In this document: piece by piece, positions 21,018 through 32,449 of the stretch
How positions within the stretch are numbered: position 1 is the first letter of the stretch
How the letters are laid out: each line of letters begins with the position of its first letter
Made by a program: the position numbers and the translations under genes
Notes under the pieces: generated by a model
What the model saw: only the letters and a program-made list of their open reading frames with translations
Told to the model about the DNA's origin: nothing
Database searches by the model: none
Origin: Pomphorhynchus laevis
Taxonomy: Eukaryota; Acanthocephala; Palaeacanthocephala; Echinorhynchida; Pomphorhynchidae
Length of the DNA stretch: 64,000 bases
Assembly (NCBI GenBank): GCA_012934845.2
Contig: WNNJ02003698.1
Coordinates: 1-64,000, forward strand
Reading direction: 5' to 3'

Positions 21018-23472
21018 TTTCTGATTTTAACTATGAATTACTTTCAACAAGCCCAACTCATATTCTCGGCGGTGCTCTCGACATCATTGCTGTCCCTATC
21101 TGCTTCAATGACTATACTTCCTTGTCAATTACTGATCCCGGTTTGTCCGATCATTTCCTTGTCACTCTTACTCTTACTCGTCCCCATCCTCCATCTCCGC
21201 CTCCACCAATATCCACACCAAGTCGACCCTGGAAACTTCTCGATATCCCTATTCTCTGTACAGCCTTACTCAATTCTTCACTCTTTTCACTTCCTCTTAA
21301 CTATCTCTCTCCCGATGATCTCTGCATTCTGTTTGATTCTGAACTTATGTCTATCATCAATAAACTTCTGCCTAGTCGACTCCGACGCTCTCAGCGCTTT
21401 CGCCATGCTCCCTGGTTCGATTCTGACTGTAGCCTTTCTAAGCGTCAACTCTGTCACTCTTTTCGTGTGTATAATCGCTTTCTTAAACGTTCTCTCAACT
21501 CACTCCCTCCAAATCTCCGTGATTCCTACTTTTCTCTACGCCGTTCACAACTTATTCTTATAAGTACTAAACGTACTATCCTTTGGCGAAATCAACTCGA
21601 GTCATCTTCAAACTCTAAATCTCATTGGAAAATCTTAAACTCAATTCTTTCACGATCATCTACTTCTTGTAATATAAATCCTGATGAATTTTCTTCTTAT
21701 CTACAAACTAAGCTATCTAATTTACTTTCCCTACTACCCGTAGCCCCCTTGTACCCACTCTTCTCTTTAAATACTTCCCTCCCAGAACTATTCCACCTTC
21801 TTCCCGTTTCGTCTGATGAAGTTTCTTCGGTTCTGCTGTCATTACCTAATAAAACCTCTCCTTCTGACCCAATTCCCACTCACTTGCTTAAAAATATCTG
21901 CTCCTCTATCTCACCCTTCCTAACCACATTGTTCAACTCGTCCATCCGTAGCCGTACATTTCCTTCCATCTGGAAATGCGCCACTGTTCGTCCTCTCATC
22001 AAAAAGCAATCTTTCGACTCCTCACTACCATCTTCGTACCGTCCAATCTCACTTCTCCCAACCCTCTCTAAACTCCTTGAGCGTCTCGTTCTCAAGCAAG
22101 TTAATACATATCTCTTTTCCTCTAACTTGTTTCCTCCCTTCCAAGCCGCTTTTCGCTCTAATCACTCTACTGAAATTGCCTGTCTTAAAGTTTATAATGA
22201 CTTACTCATCTCGCGCGATCATAAATTATGTAGTGTCATAGTTTCTCTTGATCTATCGTCTGCTTTTGACATCGTCGATCACTCGATTCTTCTACATCGC
22301 CTTCGTCATGATTATGGCTTCTCTTTACCAACTGTATCATGGTTTTCTTCGTATCTATCAAACCGTACATTTCGCGTCTATTCAAACTCTTCTCTCTCCC
22401 ATCTTTCGTTCATACTGTCCGGTGTTCCACGAGGCTCCGTGTTAGGCCCTATGCTTTTCTCTCTTCTTCTCGGTAATTTGTCTTCGATTTCTCATAAATT
22501 TAACTTCCATGCTATGCAATGTGCTGATGACATTCTAATCTATGATCATGCACCTGTTTATCGTATTCACGATCTTAGTATTTCTGCTTCCGACTGTCTT
22601 GTCTCAATTTCTAATCATCTTTCTTCCCTTCGCCATTCTCTGAATCCTGATAAATCAAAAATTATGTGGATCCTACCTCGAAGTTTCGGCATAGAACCTC
22701 CTTCCGTATCACTAAATTCTACAATTCTTCCTATCGTTGATAATCTCGTTTTTCTAGGCTTTCATTTCGACAACCGACTTTCACTTAAACCTTTTGTTAG
22801 TGATAAAGTACACTCATCTACCTTGATACTCTGTAATCTCCGTCAAGTTTGTAGATTGATCGATTTCCCTTCTTGTATGACTCTCATATCTTCTCTTCTT
22901 TTCTCAAGATATGATTACGGTCTTAGACTATTTTTCAACTCACCTGAATCCACTCTTCTTCCTTTACAACGCATCATCAACGCTGCCGTCCGAGTTCTCC
23001 TCTGTCTTCGTCGTTTTGATCGTACATCCCACTATCTTGTTTCTCTTGATTGGCCTACCATTTATTGTCGTGTTCAAATTCGTCTTCTTATCATTGCTTT
23101 TCGCCTTATAACTTCTTATACCCCTTCATTTATCAACCTTCTTTTTCTCGGCAATTCTCGTACTGTGTATTGTGCTCTGCGTTCCCGTAATTCCCTTCTT
23201 TTACATGTCCCAATCTACTCTACCTCTTTTGGCTTCCGCTCCTTCGTTGTGGCTGCTCCTCTCTTGTGGAATCAACTGCCTATTCATATCCGCCAATCAA
23301 CATCTATGCCGTACTTCAAACGCCAAATCCAATTTTATTTCAACAATTAACTAATTACCTGTGACCTTTGATGTTCTTTTTTTTGTTTGTTAGTGGTCAT
23401 GTAAGCGTGCATTTTGCACGCATTTGCCACGTTAAATAAATTATTGTATTATTATATTATTATATCATCAAT
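21018..23472 (+). mobile_element. LINE Y copy Y1 (L2/CR1-like), 5'-truncated
   Basis: APE-type LINE inserted in PLE1. Starts within the endonuclease (ILGG near 21065), runs through RT, and ends with the family 3' stem-loop (23404-23422) and a TATTAT-type tail. Y2, Y3 and Y4 are other copies in the window. Confidence 0.88.
21122..23350 (+). CDS. LINE Y1 ORF2: endonuclease C-terminus and reverse transcriptase, open
   Basis: 742 codons without a stop. The first residues, SITDPGLSDHFLV, are the last APE endonuclease motif, so the catalytic part of the nuclease is missing at the 5' end. RT motifs: YRPISLLPTLSKLLERL near residue 305, SLDLSSAFDIVDHS near 375, GVPRGSVLGPMLF near 434, then CADD near 466 where the family has YADD. 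After RT comes the CR1/L2-type C-terminal region ending near SMPYFKRQIQF. The Tyr to Cys change and the G-V-P-R variant (normally PQG) suggest a copy that is open but catalytically doubtful. The overlapping ORF at 21033-21563 is a shadow. Confidence 0.85.
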   Translation: MSITDPGLSDHFLVTLTLTRPHPPSPPPPISTPSRPWKLLDIPILCTALLNSSLFSLPLNYLSPDDLCILFDSELMSIINKLLPSRLRRSQRFRHAPWFDSDCSLSKRQLCHSFRVYNRFLKRSLNSLPPNLRDSYFSLRRSQLILISTKRTILWRNQLESSSNSKSHWKILNSILSRSSTSCNINPDEFSSYLQTKLSNLLSLLPVAPLYPLFSLNTSLPELFHLLPVSSDEVSSVLLSLPNKTSPSDPIPTHLLKNICSSISPFLTTLFNSSIRSRTFPSIWKCATVRPLIKKQSFDSSLPSSYRPISLLPTLSKLLERLVLKQVNTYLFSSNLFPPFQAAFRSNHSTEIACLKVYNDLLISRDHKLCSVIVSLDLSSAFDIVDHSILLHRLRHDYGFSLPTVSWFSSYLSNRTFRVYSNSSLSHLSFILSGVPRGSVLGPMLFSLLLGNLSSISHKFNFHAMQCADDILIYDHAPVYRIHDLSISASDCLVSISNHLSSLRHSLNPDKSKIMWILPRSFGIEPPSVSLNSTILPIVDNLVFLGFHFDNRLSLKPFVSDKVHSSTLILCNLRQVCRLIDFPSCMTLISSLLFSRYDYGLRLFFNSPESTLLPLQRIINAAVRVLLCLRRFDRTSHYLVSLDWPTIYCRVQIRLLIIAFRLITSYTPSFINLLFLGNSRTVYCALRSRNSLLLHVPIYSTSFGFRSFVVAAPLLWNQLPIHIRQSTSMPYFKRQIQFYFNN

Positions 23473-23960
23473 GTATCGAAACATATTTCATATATTTATA
23501 TTGTTTAGATTTAGTTTTTACACATTTATGAATAAATTCATATTCTATAAAGCTTAAAAACAAGTCAGCCATAATTGGGCTACTATTATCACCCATTGGA
23601 AAAACTTTTTAATAATTTTGATTTATCAAAATATTTAAGGATTCTATTAATTCAATTTTATCCATATATTTATATTTATTTGATGGTTTAATTTTTGTTA
23701 GATAGGCGTTATAATTATTATAACATATATATGTATATCTTTTTCCGAATATAAGATTAATTAATTTTACTAACGCTTCTTTAATATCTACTAAATCTAG
23801 ATTTGTATAAAGCGTACTAAAATCGTATGTATTTGTATTTTTTTGAAAATTTATTCCTTTTGTCTGTTCTAAAAATTCTTTTGTAGAATTAATACTCAAA
23901 TAGTGTTTTACATAAATAAAGTTTACTAAAATTTAGAAATATGCTTTATACCAGTCGATT

Positions 23961-24295
23961 ACCTTACAATAAAATTTAAATTACAATAGAATTTTAATAA
24001 CGTTTATACCCTTTTTATCCTCTCGCGTTACGCGCAAGACAAATTGGAAGGTCCACAATGGTATCTCGATTGTTTGTAGAACGAATTGCCTCACGACATC
24101 ATGACTGCGTAATTATTGAGCCAATTCTAAGCCATGATCAACACTTGGATAAGACACGCTGATCAAGGCAACATTGGAAGTTCTTATCCTTGGTTTGGTT
24201 GAAATTAATATGTTCGTTTGATGTCTTGTAATGTACGATGAGGGGGCAAAACGGCCTTCTCGGTCAAAGCTCTGTATATATTTTTTTCCTTTTAA
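23961..24295. other. Unassigned 335-bp gap
   Basis: Between PLE1 and E8. It contains GC-richer sequence (for example CTCTCGCGTTACGCGC near 24020), an A/T-rich end at 24270-24295, and no credible ORF. Possibly the 5' flank of PLE1 or old filler; nothing further is seen. Confidence 0.3.
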
Positions 24296-25280
24296 TTTTT
24301 TTGGAGATAATATAATATACAACATTATGGGGTTACCCGCAAATGGGTCCAATGAAAACTATCAGTTTGATTTTTCAAAAAAAAATGTTGTTGAAATGCG
24401 GAAAAGTAGTTGTTTGTTAACTAGCGATTGAAGCAATTTCCAACGGGATGATGAAGTTTTAAACGGGGCAGTCGGATACTCATAGAAATTCCGCGCATAA
24501 GAAGTAACCCAACGGATTCTCGGAGCTGCTTGATTTCACTAACGTAGTTTGTCTGAAACTTGTCTGCAAGCTTGTGCGCGATTGTCTGTAAGCAACGATT
24601 TGAATCGATAGCGAGACCCCCGGAACTGGAGACGCCAAACGTTAAGAAACTAGCGTGTTCGACTTCGCGTACTCTTTCATTATATTTGGACAACTTACGT
24701 TGGACATGGTAGTTAAATGCTGACTCGGGAGATTTGCCGGCGTTCGAGAGTGCATGTATACTAAAAATACAAATATCCAAGAAAGTGCACTCTGTGTTTC
24801 CGCCAAAAAGGCCATTGCAGCCAATATCTAACCGTGCATTTTTGTCTCTTGTGGTTGCCTGTGTTTGAAAGTCAATAGCATCGTGGACTAGATTCAGTTG
24901 TGGTTCAGTCTGAACACACGAGGCAACTTTTGTTAATGCCCTCGCAAGATAGTCTCGGATACAATTGTGGCGAATTGAGGGTAGGAAACCATATTTGCAG
25001 GACAAAGAGTGAGAGAGTATTGGGGGCGCCACATGAACACCAACGAGGAGCATCTTTGACGAGCTGACCATAGCGAGCAGCGATTGAGTCTTTGAAGACT
25101 GTATTGTATAGGATTTTCCCGTTATACGATTATGGATAAGCCGTGAGCCAAGAGGATGATCCACATACAGAAGCATGGTCAAGTGCATTTCGTAACCCAT
25201 CGTTTAAACCACTGCATACTGTAGATCTGTCATGTAAGTGTCGTTCATTGTTTGATGATGATACTTTTATGCTGATAGTG
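24296..25280 (-). mobile_element. E8: inverted 3' fragment of CXC-RLE subfamily of E5
   Basis: Minus-strand ORF 25200-24421 repeats the E5 nuclease region (12952-13602) with only a handful of differences, including RLDI, FLDI and KLSKY. The 3' UTR shares the GGGTAACCCCATAATG block with E5 and then diverges near 24300. The 5' end is near 25280 at LINE X2 sequence. Its very high identity with E5 means the two descend from a recent common source, yet both share the same reading-frame damage upstream of 25200. Confidence 0.85.
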
Positions 25281-25559
25281 GTACTGACATTAGATTACTT
25301 AGAGACTTAGACCCGTCAGATAGAGAAAAGTTAAAGCTGGTTAAGATTGAGTTTCATAAAAGACTCAACAGTGGGGAGCGAAATCTTAGGATTCAAAATT
25401 TTTAGGTAGTGCGACGCCGCCCTCGTGTGTTTTGGACAATGTTACCCTCACACGACAAAATTTCACATGCATTCGACCTCTCGAGCTGCGTCGCACATAT
25501 CAAAGGAATAACGAAAGTCCATATGTAACCAATATACCAGATATTTATTGTGAAAAAAT

Positions 25560-26446
25560 TTATAAATGTGTTATATTCTAATGTTCAAAGTATCCTCCCA
25601 AAAATGGTAGAGGTTTCGCTACTTGCTGAAGAGAGTAATGCTAGTATCCTGGCATTCAGTGAATCTTGGTTGAATTCTAACATTGATGACTCATAAATTG
25701 CAATTCCCGGTTACAGCTCATACCGTTGTGATCGTGTTAATTTCAGAGGTGGCGGTGTAGTCATATACGCGCGAGATAGTATTACATCCAGTGTCCTATA
25801 TCACTATAATGAGGAAATTGGTTACCAATCCCTATGGTGTCGTTTCGAAAGCCCTGATTCCTCTGTTGTCATTGGACTTGTTTACAGAAGTCCTATGGCA
25901 TCCACCAAACGCCTCAGGAAAGATTTAGAACGGTTTGCCTCTTACGAAAACTATATCTTATTTGGGGACTTTAATATGCCACTTATAGACTGGTCTACTT
26001 ATTCCCGTTTGAGCGGCTGTGATTGGGAATCTTCTGATCTACTCAATTTATTAAACGAGCTGAATTACTTTCAGTACGTAAATCAAGACACTCGTTTCAG
26101 AGGCTCTTCTAGAAGTCTATTAGATTTATGTTTGTCTAACCATGATCTACCGATAAATATTGACTACATACAAGCTATAGGAAATAGTGACCATTGCAGT
26201 ATGTTAATTCGCTTTCCGTTCGTTCTGCCTTCCATACACACTTGTCACATCGAGATTAACGTTTTCAAGGCCAATTATGGCGCAATCGGTAGGCACATTG
26301 ATCGCGTTGTTTGGCTTGACCCATTTCTGATCGGATTGGAATGTGCATGGAGGTTTTCTCGAGATACTCTTGTTCTGTATTCACGCTCCCGTAAATACAA
26401 TAAGCCTTGGTTTGACGTAGAGTTAGGAAATCTTCTTAAGGAGTGA
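25560..26446 (+). pseudogene. LINE X2 APE endonuclease part of ORF2
   Basis: Apurinic-type endonuclease of a CR1-like LINE. Visible are SESWLN near 25657, YRSP near 25883, GDFNMP near 25970, LDLCLS near 26121 and SDHC near 26188, the usual metal and active-site signature. One in-frame stop near 25694 and a TGA at 26444 break the link to RT. The downstream RT lies at 26651-28395 in at least three frames. Confidence 0.8.
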
Positions 26447-27171
26447 AAGATCCTTTATCGTCGATATCGTCAATCTAAAGTAAAATATCAATTATATCGA
26501 AACGCAAGGAACAGATTTACGGCACTTAAAAGATCAAAGAAACTCTACTTTGAGAAATCACTCGTTCATAATATCAAGTATGAGCAAAGTTTATTTTTCA
26601 AATATTGTGCATCCAAAAATCGATCGAGATGCAAATGTTTTCCGTTACATGTGAAAAATAAAGTAGTTGTCGAAAATTATATGGTCGCTAATACATTTGT
26701 AGAGACATTATTTCCTAGAATAGATGAATCAGTTACTGTACACGGCACCTTTCATCATAATGATAAATCATCTAACTTGACGTCACATATTTCTATCGCT
26801 CATGTATATGAGCAACTTCGACGATTAAAAATGTGTCATTCTGCTGGTCCTGACGGATTGACGTCCATCCTACTTAGAGAATTAGCTTCCCGCATTTGCG
26901 GTCCACTATATCGAATATTCATATTTTCCTTATGCAAATCATAGATTCCCTTCGACTGGCTAAAATCTTATTTGTTTGTCCTGTATATAAAAAAGGTGAT
27001 AGGTCATGCGCCAGCAATTTTAGACCAGTTAGTTTGACATGTATTTGCTGTAAGGTACTAGAGCGTTTAATTTTGTTTCACATCAACCGCCATGTTTCGA
27101 TAAATAACCTTTTACATCCTGCCCAACATGGATTCCGTTCAAGTAGATCAGTTCATGGATTCCGTTCAAGT

Positions 27172-27673
27172 AGGACCGAAACACGAAAGGTAGGCGTAGG
27201 CTCACTGCTGATGAGGTCCACCTACGCTGATTGTAGTGTACAGTGCTGCATCTAGGATTAAAGACTTCACACGAGGATAATTTATGAAGCCGACCAAATG
27301 ATGATACTCGCTCGTGTATGCAATTATTCATTCTATTAACCTGGCAGATTCCGGTTTCCTGTCAAGAAAATTCAAAAGACAGATTGTCGGTTGTTTCCGG
27401 CAACTGTAGTGCTATCTCCGTCTTTTTGTTACAAAAGACGGAAACAACGTACAGTTTGCACAAGTGGAAATGTGTTCCTTACAAACTGTATCGTTTGTTT
27501 TTACAGAAAGGCAGCAGAGGAAAATTTCAGCAGATCATTAAAGGACCGAAACACGAAAGGTAGGCGTAGGCTCACTGCTGATGAGGTCCACCTACGCTGA
27601 TTGTAGTGTACAGTGCTGCATCTAGGATTAAAGACTTCACACGAGGATAATTTATGAAGCCGACCAAATGATG
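27172..27673 (+). repeat. 370-bp-period structured direct repeat with hammerhead-like core, inserted in LINE X2
   Basis: Two identical 132-bp direct repeats (27172-27303 and 27542-27673) flank 238 bp of unique sequence, so the unit is 370 bp present 1.36 times. Each repeat holds GGACC-GAAA-CAC, then CACTG-CTGATGA-GGTCC, then GTG-TA-CAGTG: every conserved strand of a hammerhead ribozyme with complementary stems. The unique part has hairpins, including CCGTCTTTT...AAAAGACGG near 27418 and an enclosing GTTGTTTCCG...CGGAAACAAC. The insert breaks LINE X within the RT; the 20-bp host sequence CATGGATTCCGTTCAAGTAG is duplicated just before it. Could be a retrozyme-like circular-RNA retrocopy, or a miniature element with terminal direct repeats. 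Confidence 0.7.
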
Positions 27674-28689
27674 TTCAAATCTTCTAATTGCTAGAGATGA
27701 TTGGTCCAGTGCTTTTGATGCCGGTGTCGACACCGACGTGGTATTAGTGGACTTCTCGCGTGCTTTCGATACAATCAATCATAATATACTTATTGGCAAA
27801 CTTAAAGGACTTCACTTCGATTCTGTAATTGTTAATTGGATTCGTGCGTATTTATTAGATAGAACTGCAGCAGTAAGAGTAAGTGGGACTTTGTCAGATT
27901 GGACTTCTATATGTAGTGGTGTACCACAAGGATCGATTTTAGGACCAATTTTATTTAATATATATTAACGAACTCCCATCATTACTGCTGTCAAAAACGT
28001 TGTTGTACGCCGATGATCTTAAGGTCTATCGCTGTGTTGTTAATTACCTTGACCGACAAATATTACAGTTTGATCTCGATACATTGACGTATTGGGGAGC
28101 TGAGAACTGTTTGAGTATTAATGTGACAAAATGTGCATACATGCACATAGGGAATAAGTTTCGGACAACCAGCTACTCAATTAACTTACAACCAATTCCT
28201 ATGGTTCGTCAAAATAGAGACTTGGGCGTCGTCGTTTCGGATGATCTAGGCACTAGGAAAAATACGGAGCAAATATGTGCTAGAGCAACTCGAATTTCCG
28301 GTATGATTTCCAGATGTTTTAGTAAATTAGAAATTGAGTCATTTAAACTGTTATTCACTACTCTCTGTTCAAGTGTTTTAACTATTGTTCTCTAGCATCA
28401 TGTCCAGTTAACAAATCGGAAGAGTTTCGTATTGAACAGGTATTGCGACGTTCTAAACAGGTAGCGGGCCTTCATAACCTTACTTATAAGGAACGGTTAA
28501 GTCGCCTTAATATGCCTTCGTTATCTTCACTTCGAGCACTAAATGACCTGGTTGTAGTGTGGCGGGCGATTATCAATCCTGATAATCCCGTTAGAAGTCT
28601 ATTTCGTATGCGAAATGACTCAAGATTATGTGGTCATCCACTTATGTTACAACGTAAACAGAAATGCCGGTATCGGCATTAATATATCG

Positions 28690-31600
28690 GCAGAATACCG
28701 GTATCGGCAGAAATGCCGATATCGTGTATGCGATGTGCGGGTGCATGAGCATAGATTAGAATGTCATCGGCGTATTGCATGACGTCAAAGGAGTAAGGTT
28801 TGATAAGCGGAGAGAGATCGTCAAGCAGAAGAGAGAAAAGCAGGGGACCTAAGACAGAACCTTGTGGGACCCCGCAAAAAATAGGGATGGGAGGGGAGGA
28901 TGATGAATTAGAACAGACGCGAAAGGAACGGTCGGATAGATATGAGGCAAACCATGCTACGGAAGAGGTAGAAAAGCCGTAATCATAACGAAGGCGATAA
29001 AGGAGAACGGAGTGGTCGACAATGTCAAATGCGGAGGAGAGGTCGAGGTTGACGAGAACACTGTATGGAGCCTTTTCTCGAGAAATGATTAAGTCATTGT
29101 TCACTTTTATGCATGCGATTTCTGTCGAGTGATTAGAGCGGAAAGCAGATTGGAAAGGTGGGTACAGTTTGGATTAGGGGAGATTAGCGTTGATCTGTAT
29201 TAAGATGAGCTTTCTAAGAGCTTAGAAAGAGTAAGGGTTGTGAAATGGGGCGATAGCAAGAAGGAAGGGAGGGGTCGAGCGATTGTTTCTTAAGAACGGG
29301 ACTTACGATTTCGGATTTCCAGTGTGAAGGGAAGATACGACTGCGGATGGACGAGTTAAACAAGGTTGTGAGAAATGGGGATATCGATGAGCATATAGAT
29401 TTTAATATGTGAGTAGGCAGGGGATCGGCAGGTGAGGTTTTGTTGGGCAAGGACATGAGGACAGATGATACTTCTGTAGGTGAGACAGGGTGGAGATGAA
29501 AGTGTTCCGGGAGAATTAGGCTAGGCGCGGCAGAGTAGGATAGGATGGATACCGGGGTGTGAGAGAGCAGTGTGGATACTTTAGTCTGGAGAAATGACGA
29601 ATAATCATTTGCATTGATGTTGCACGGCGAAGAGGAGCGAGCAAGGATTGAGTTAAAAGTATGCCAGAGAGTCTTAGAGTTGAATGAAGTGATGATTTAA
29701 TGCTGGCAGAATGAGTTGTATTTGGTACGTAGTAGGTTGAGATGAGACCGGCGAAGAGCAAGATAGGTATCACGGAAAGACGGAGTGATCGAGCGGAAAT
29801 CGCGTCTGAGAGAGCGGTGATAGACTCGAAAAGCATGGCGGAGTCGACGCTTTGAGAGTAGGCATTGGATGTCAAACCATGGGGCACGGTGCAAGCGACG
29901 GTGTGGGTGAGACTTGAAGGGCAAGAGAATATCGAGAGTGGATGTGAGTTCAGAGTCGAAAAGAAAGGCGAGATCGTGCGGAGATGAATATGTTATTGTG
30001 GGTAATGATAGAGACGATTTGAGTAAGGCAGAGCGGAGAAGGGAGAGGTCAAGATTTCTCCAAGGGCGACGTAGGATTGTAGGTGTGTGAGGAGGGGTGT
30101 GGTTGCCAGCGAGATCAAGGGTGATAAGAAAGTGATCGGATAGACCAGGATCAGAGATGGACAGTGAGGTGTAGGCAGCAAAATGATCGGGGACAGCGAT
30201 GATGTAGAGTGCCCCGCCAAGTATATGTGTGGGGGCAGTGGAAGATTAGTTTGTAATTGTAGTTGGATAGAATGTTGATGAAGCGGATGGAATCTGTGGA
30301 AGAGGGTCGGTGTAGGCGGATATTGAAGTCGCCTAGAACGAGTGAAGGGATTGAGGACAAAGAACAATGAGAAAGGAGGTCAGCGAGTTCGGTAAAAAAT
30401 AAGGCTGTAGGAGCTGATGAACCAGGACGGTATACAATGGCGAGATCTAGAGTGATCGGGTTAGAATAACGACAAGTGAGCAATTTAAAAGAACAAGGAC
30501 TGAAAGAGGGATTGATTTTGCGAAGAGAAGTGGGGTGACGCGCGAATGCGACGATGCCGCCATGATTAGAGAATTTAGAAGGGCATGAGCTGAGGGGGCG
30601 AGCGGATTCGACTAGGGAGCAACCGGCAGAGAACAGACGGCGAATGGAAAGGTCGTCGGAATCTGAGTGCCAAGATTCGGTGAGGCAGAAGAGATCGATG
30701 GATTGCTTGGTGAATAGGTTGAGGATAAGATCGGATTTGTTGAGAATAGATCTTGTGCTGAGGAGACCGAGGCGGCAGCCGTGTGCTGTGGCGAAAGTGT
30801 CTAGTGGAGAAGACACATAGGAGAGATGAACCGGTATTGAATTTTGAGACGTGTGTCGACAACTTGAAAATTTCCGTCTATGTTTCGGATTGAGAGTGAT
30901 GTTTCGCCGTTTTCCTTGCGACGGTGTTTTTCGATGCGGGCTGAAGCGATTTGAGCGATTTCAGGAGGGGCGCGATCGGGGAAAATTCGAGTGGTTGAAG
31001 ATGACATGAGTTTGAATCGTTGAGAGAGGACAGTAGACGCATGAGAGCAATGCTTGAAAACAATTTTTAGCGGAGGGGGCTGGGACGGATTATAATGAGA
31101 AGATTTGTTTGGACGGATGAATGCGACAGGAGAAATGTCCTTGAAAAAGGATGGTTCATCCGCAGGAACAATGGACGAGAGAATGGATCTAAAGGCGGAA
31201 ACATCGCGGTCCAGACAAGCTTGTGAAGATAAGGAGTTGGAAGGCGTGATATTAGTGAATGACGCAACGATCGCGAGAAGCAAAGCGCTTCCGTAAAGGA
31301 GGACGACTGACGTGGGTAGGTGAGATCACGATAGAAGAGTTGGCAGTTGATAATTTGGAGAGATTTGGTTTGACGACGGGAGACATAGAGGATAATGATA
31401 ATAAAGAGGGTGGCAAGCGATGTGAGGAAAGGTTATGAGTGGAAGGATAGTAGAGGTTGGTGGAGGTGATTTTGATTGATGGATGCAAGTTATTGAGAAA
31501 CGAGACAGGAAGGACGGGACGTGGGGTGTCGGGGAGTGAAGATGACATGGAATGGGAAGTGTATATGGTGGCAGGGTCGGTGGGTGGAGAAAGGACATTA

Positions 31601-31960
31601 GAAACGACGGGGTAGTTTGAGTTGACGTGTTGGATGTTGATATGTGCTTATTGGAAAGGTTGCATATTAGTTTGTTGGCACAAAACCACATACGAATTCT
31701 GCTTTAGCCTTATTCTTGTCTCAGGTGATTGTTGTTCAGACGATGCAGTCGTGTATCGAGCACTGTACTTGCAGTTGTCCATAGTTAGTGTCGGTCTTAG
31801 TTGTTTTCATACGTCCTCCCATAAACTTGTAAGAATGTATTTCAATCAATTTTTCAACCGATGGTTGTCGTCGATGGTTTTCGTCGATGGTTGTCGTTGT
31901 AAGATGTTTGTAACTTTTCTGACTCTGTATGTATATTAGATCTTGTGAGATGATTGTAAT
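28690..31960 (-). mobile_element. LINE Z copy Z1 (L2/CR1-like), 3' end missing
   Basis: Minus strand. ORF1-like segment about 31940-31050 with a finger of PHD type and long Ser/Pro/Thr-rich tail, then endonuclease 30816-30150 (NTRSILNKSD, TESWHS, LGDFNIRL, DPGLSDHF), then broken middle parts, then RT 29104-28690 (LDLSSAFDIVDHS, GVPQGSVLGPLLF, YADDILIYAHAP). The 3' third is absent. At 28664-28710, where it meets X2, there is a local palindromic patch built from CGGCA/TGCCG words. At least five breaks. Confidence 0.83.
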
Positions 31961-31974
31961 CAAGAAAATTGTTC

Positions 31975-32449
31975 TCCGGCATCATACCCAGTTAACAAAT
32001 CGGAAGAGTTTTGTATTAAACAGGTATTGCGACGTTCTAAACGGGTAGCGGGCCTTCATAACCTTACTTATAAGGAATGGCTAAGTCGCCTTAATATGCC
32101 TTCGTTATCTTCACTTCGAGCACTAAATGACCTGGTTGTAGTGTGGCGGGCGATGAGCAATCTTGAGAATCCCGTTAGAAGTCTTTCGTATGCGAAATGA
32201 CTCAAGATTACGTGGTCATCAACCTACATTACAACGTAAACACTGGTGTAAAAAAAAGAAACATTAATTTTGCCGTGCGTGTCATTCCAGCTTGGAATCG
32301 TTTACCGGCGGAAGTGGTGAAGCAAACCAGCAGACGTGGATTTGTATCTACTTTGAAGAAACTGACTAATTTTTAATTACTTTGTTGTTAGTTTCCTTTT
32401 TATATTTTAAATTGTGAAGGTGTCTATTGAGCTACGCTCGATGACATTC
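31975..32449 (+). mobile_element. LINE X copy X4 (CR1-like), 3' part, split by E9
   Basis: Plus-strand C-terminal region of LINE X (RSKR-AGLHNLTY block near 32035, IPAWNRLPAEVVKQTS near 32285, TLKKLTNF near 32355) and its 3' UTR. The family 3' terminus CGCTCGATGACATTC is at 32435-32449, and the element tail TAGTAATAAT resumes at 34887 after the E9 insertion. One small frameshift near 32185. Confidence 0.85.
32435..32449. repeat. 15-bp target-site duplication of E9, left copy
   Basis: CGCTCGATGACATTC, the last bases of LINE X4. The exact 15 bp recur at 34872-34886 on the other side of E9. This is the clearest target duplication in the window because the uninterrupted target is known from LINE X3 (37150-37164, one base different). 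Confidence 0.92.

Larger units (their letters stand above)
20196..23960 (-). mobile_element. Penelope-like element PLE1, interrupted by LINE Y1
   Basis: Minus-strand RT of Penelope type in two blocks. 23960-23473 holds TYDFSTLYTN and, in another frame, MGDNSSP and the RYIDD active-site block. 21017-20559 holds the thumb: YLDMN, then a KLGYYK block, and stop. LINE Y1 (21018-23472) sits between them, just after the YIDD motif. The 3' UTR runs to about 20196 and contains a conserved structured segment (20395-20520). The same 3' region recurs at 51886-52497 (plus) and 55884-55960 (minus). No GIY-YIG domain follows the thumb. One frame change besides the insertion. Confidence 0.8.
25281..28663 (+). 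mobile_element. LINE X copy X2 (CR1-like), longest copy, interrupted
   Basis: The 5' part includes a possible ORF1 tail, then APE endonuclease (25560-26446: SESWLN, GDFNMP, SDHC), RT (26750-28395: RPVSLTC, SRAFDTINHN, SGVPQGSILGP, YADDLK) and the start of the C-terminal block (28443-28660). A 500-bp structured direct-repeat insert lies at 27172-27673. The 3' end is missing: at 28663 the copy switches to inverted LINE Z1. It has several stops, for example TAA inside the endonuclease near 25694. Confidence 0.85.

Noticed and set aside
21033-21563. Plus-strand hydrophobic ORF of 176 codons
   Set aside because: Shadow of the LINE Y1 ORF in another frame; the hydrophobic look comes from TCT/CTT-rich codons.
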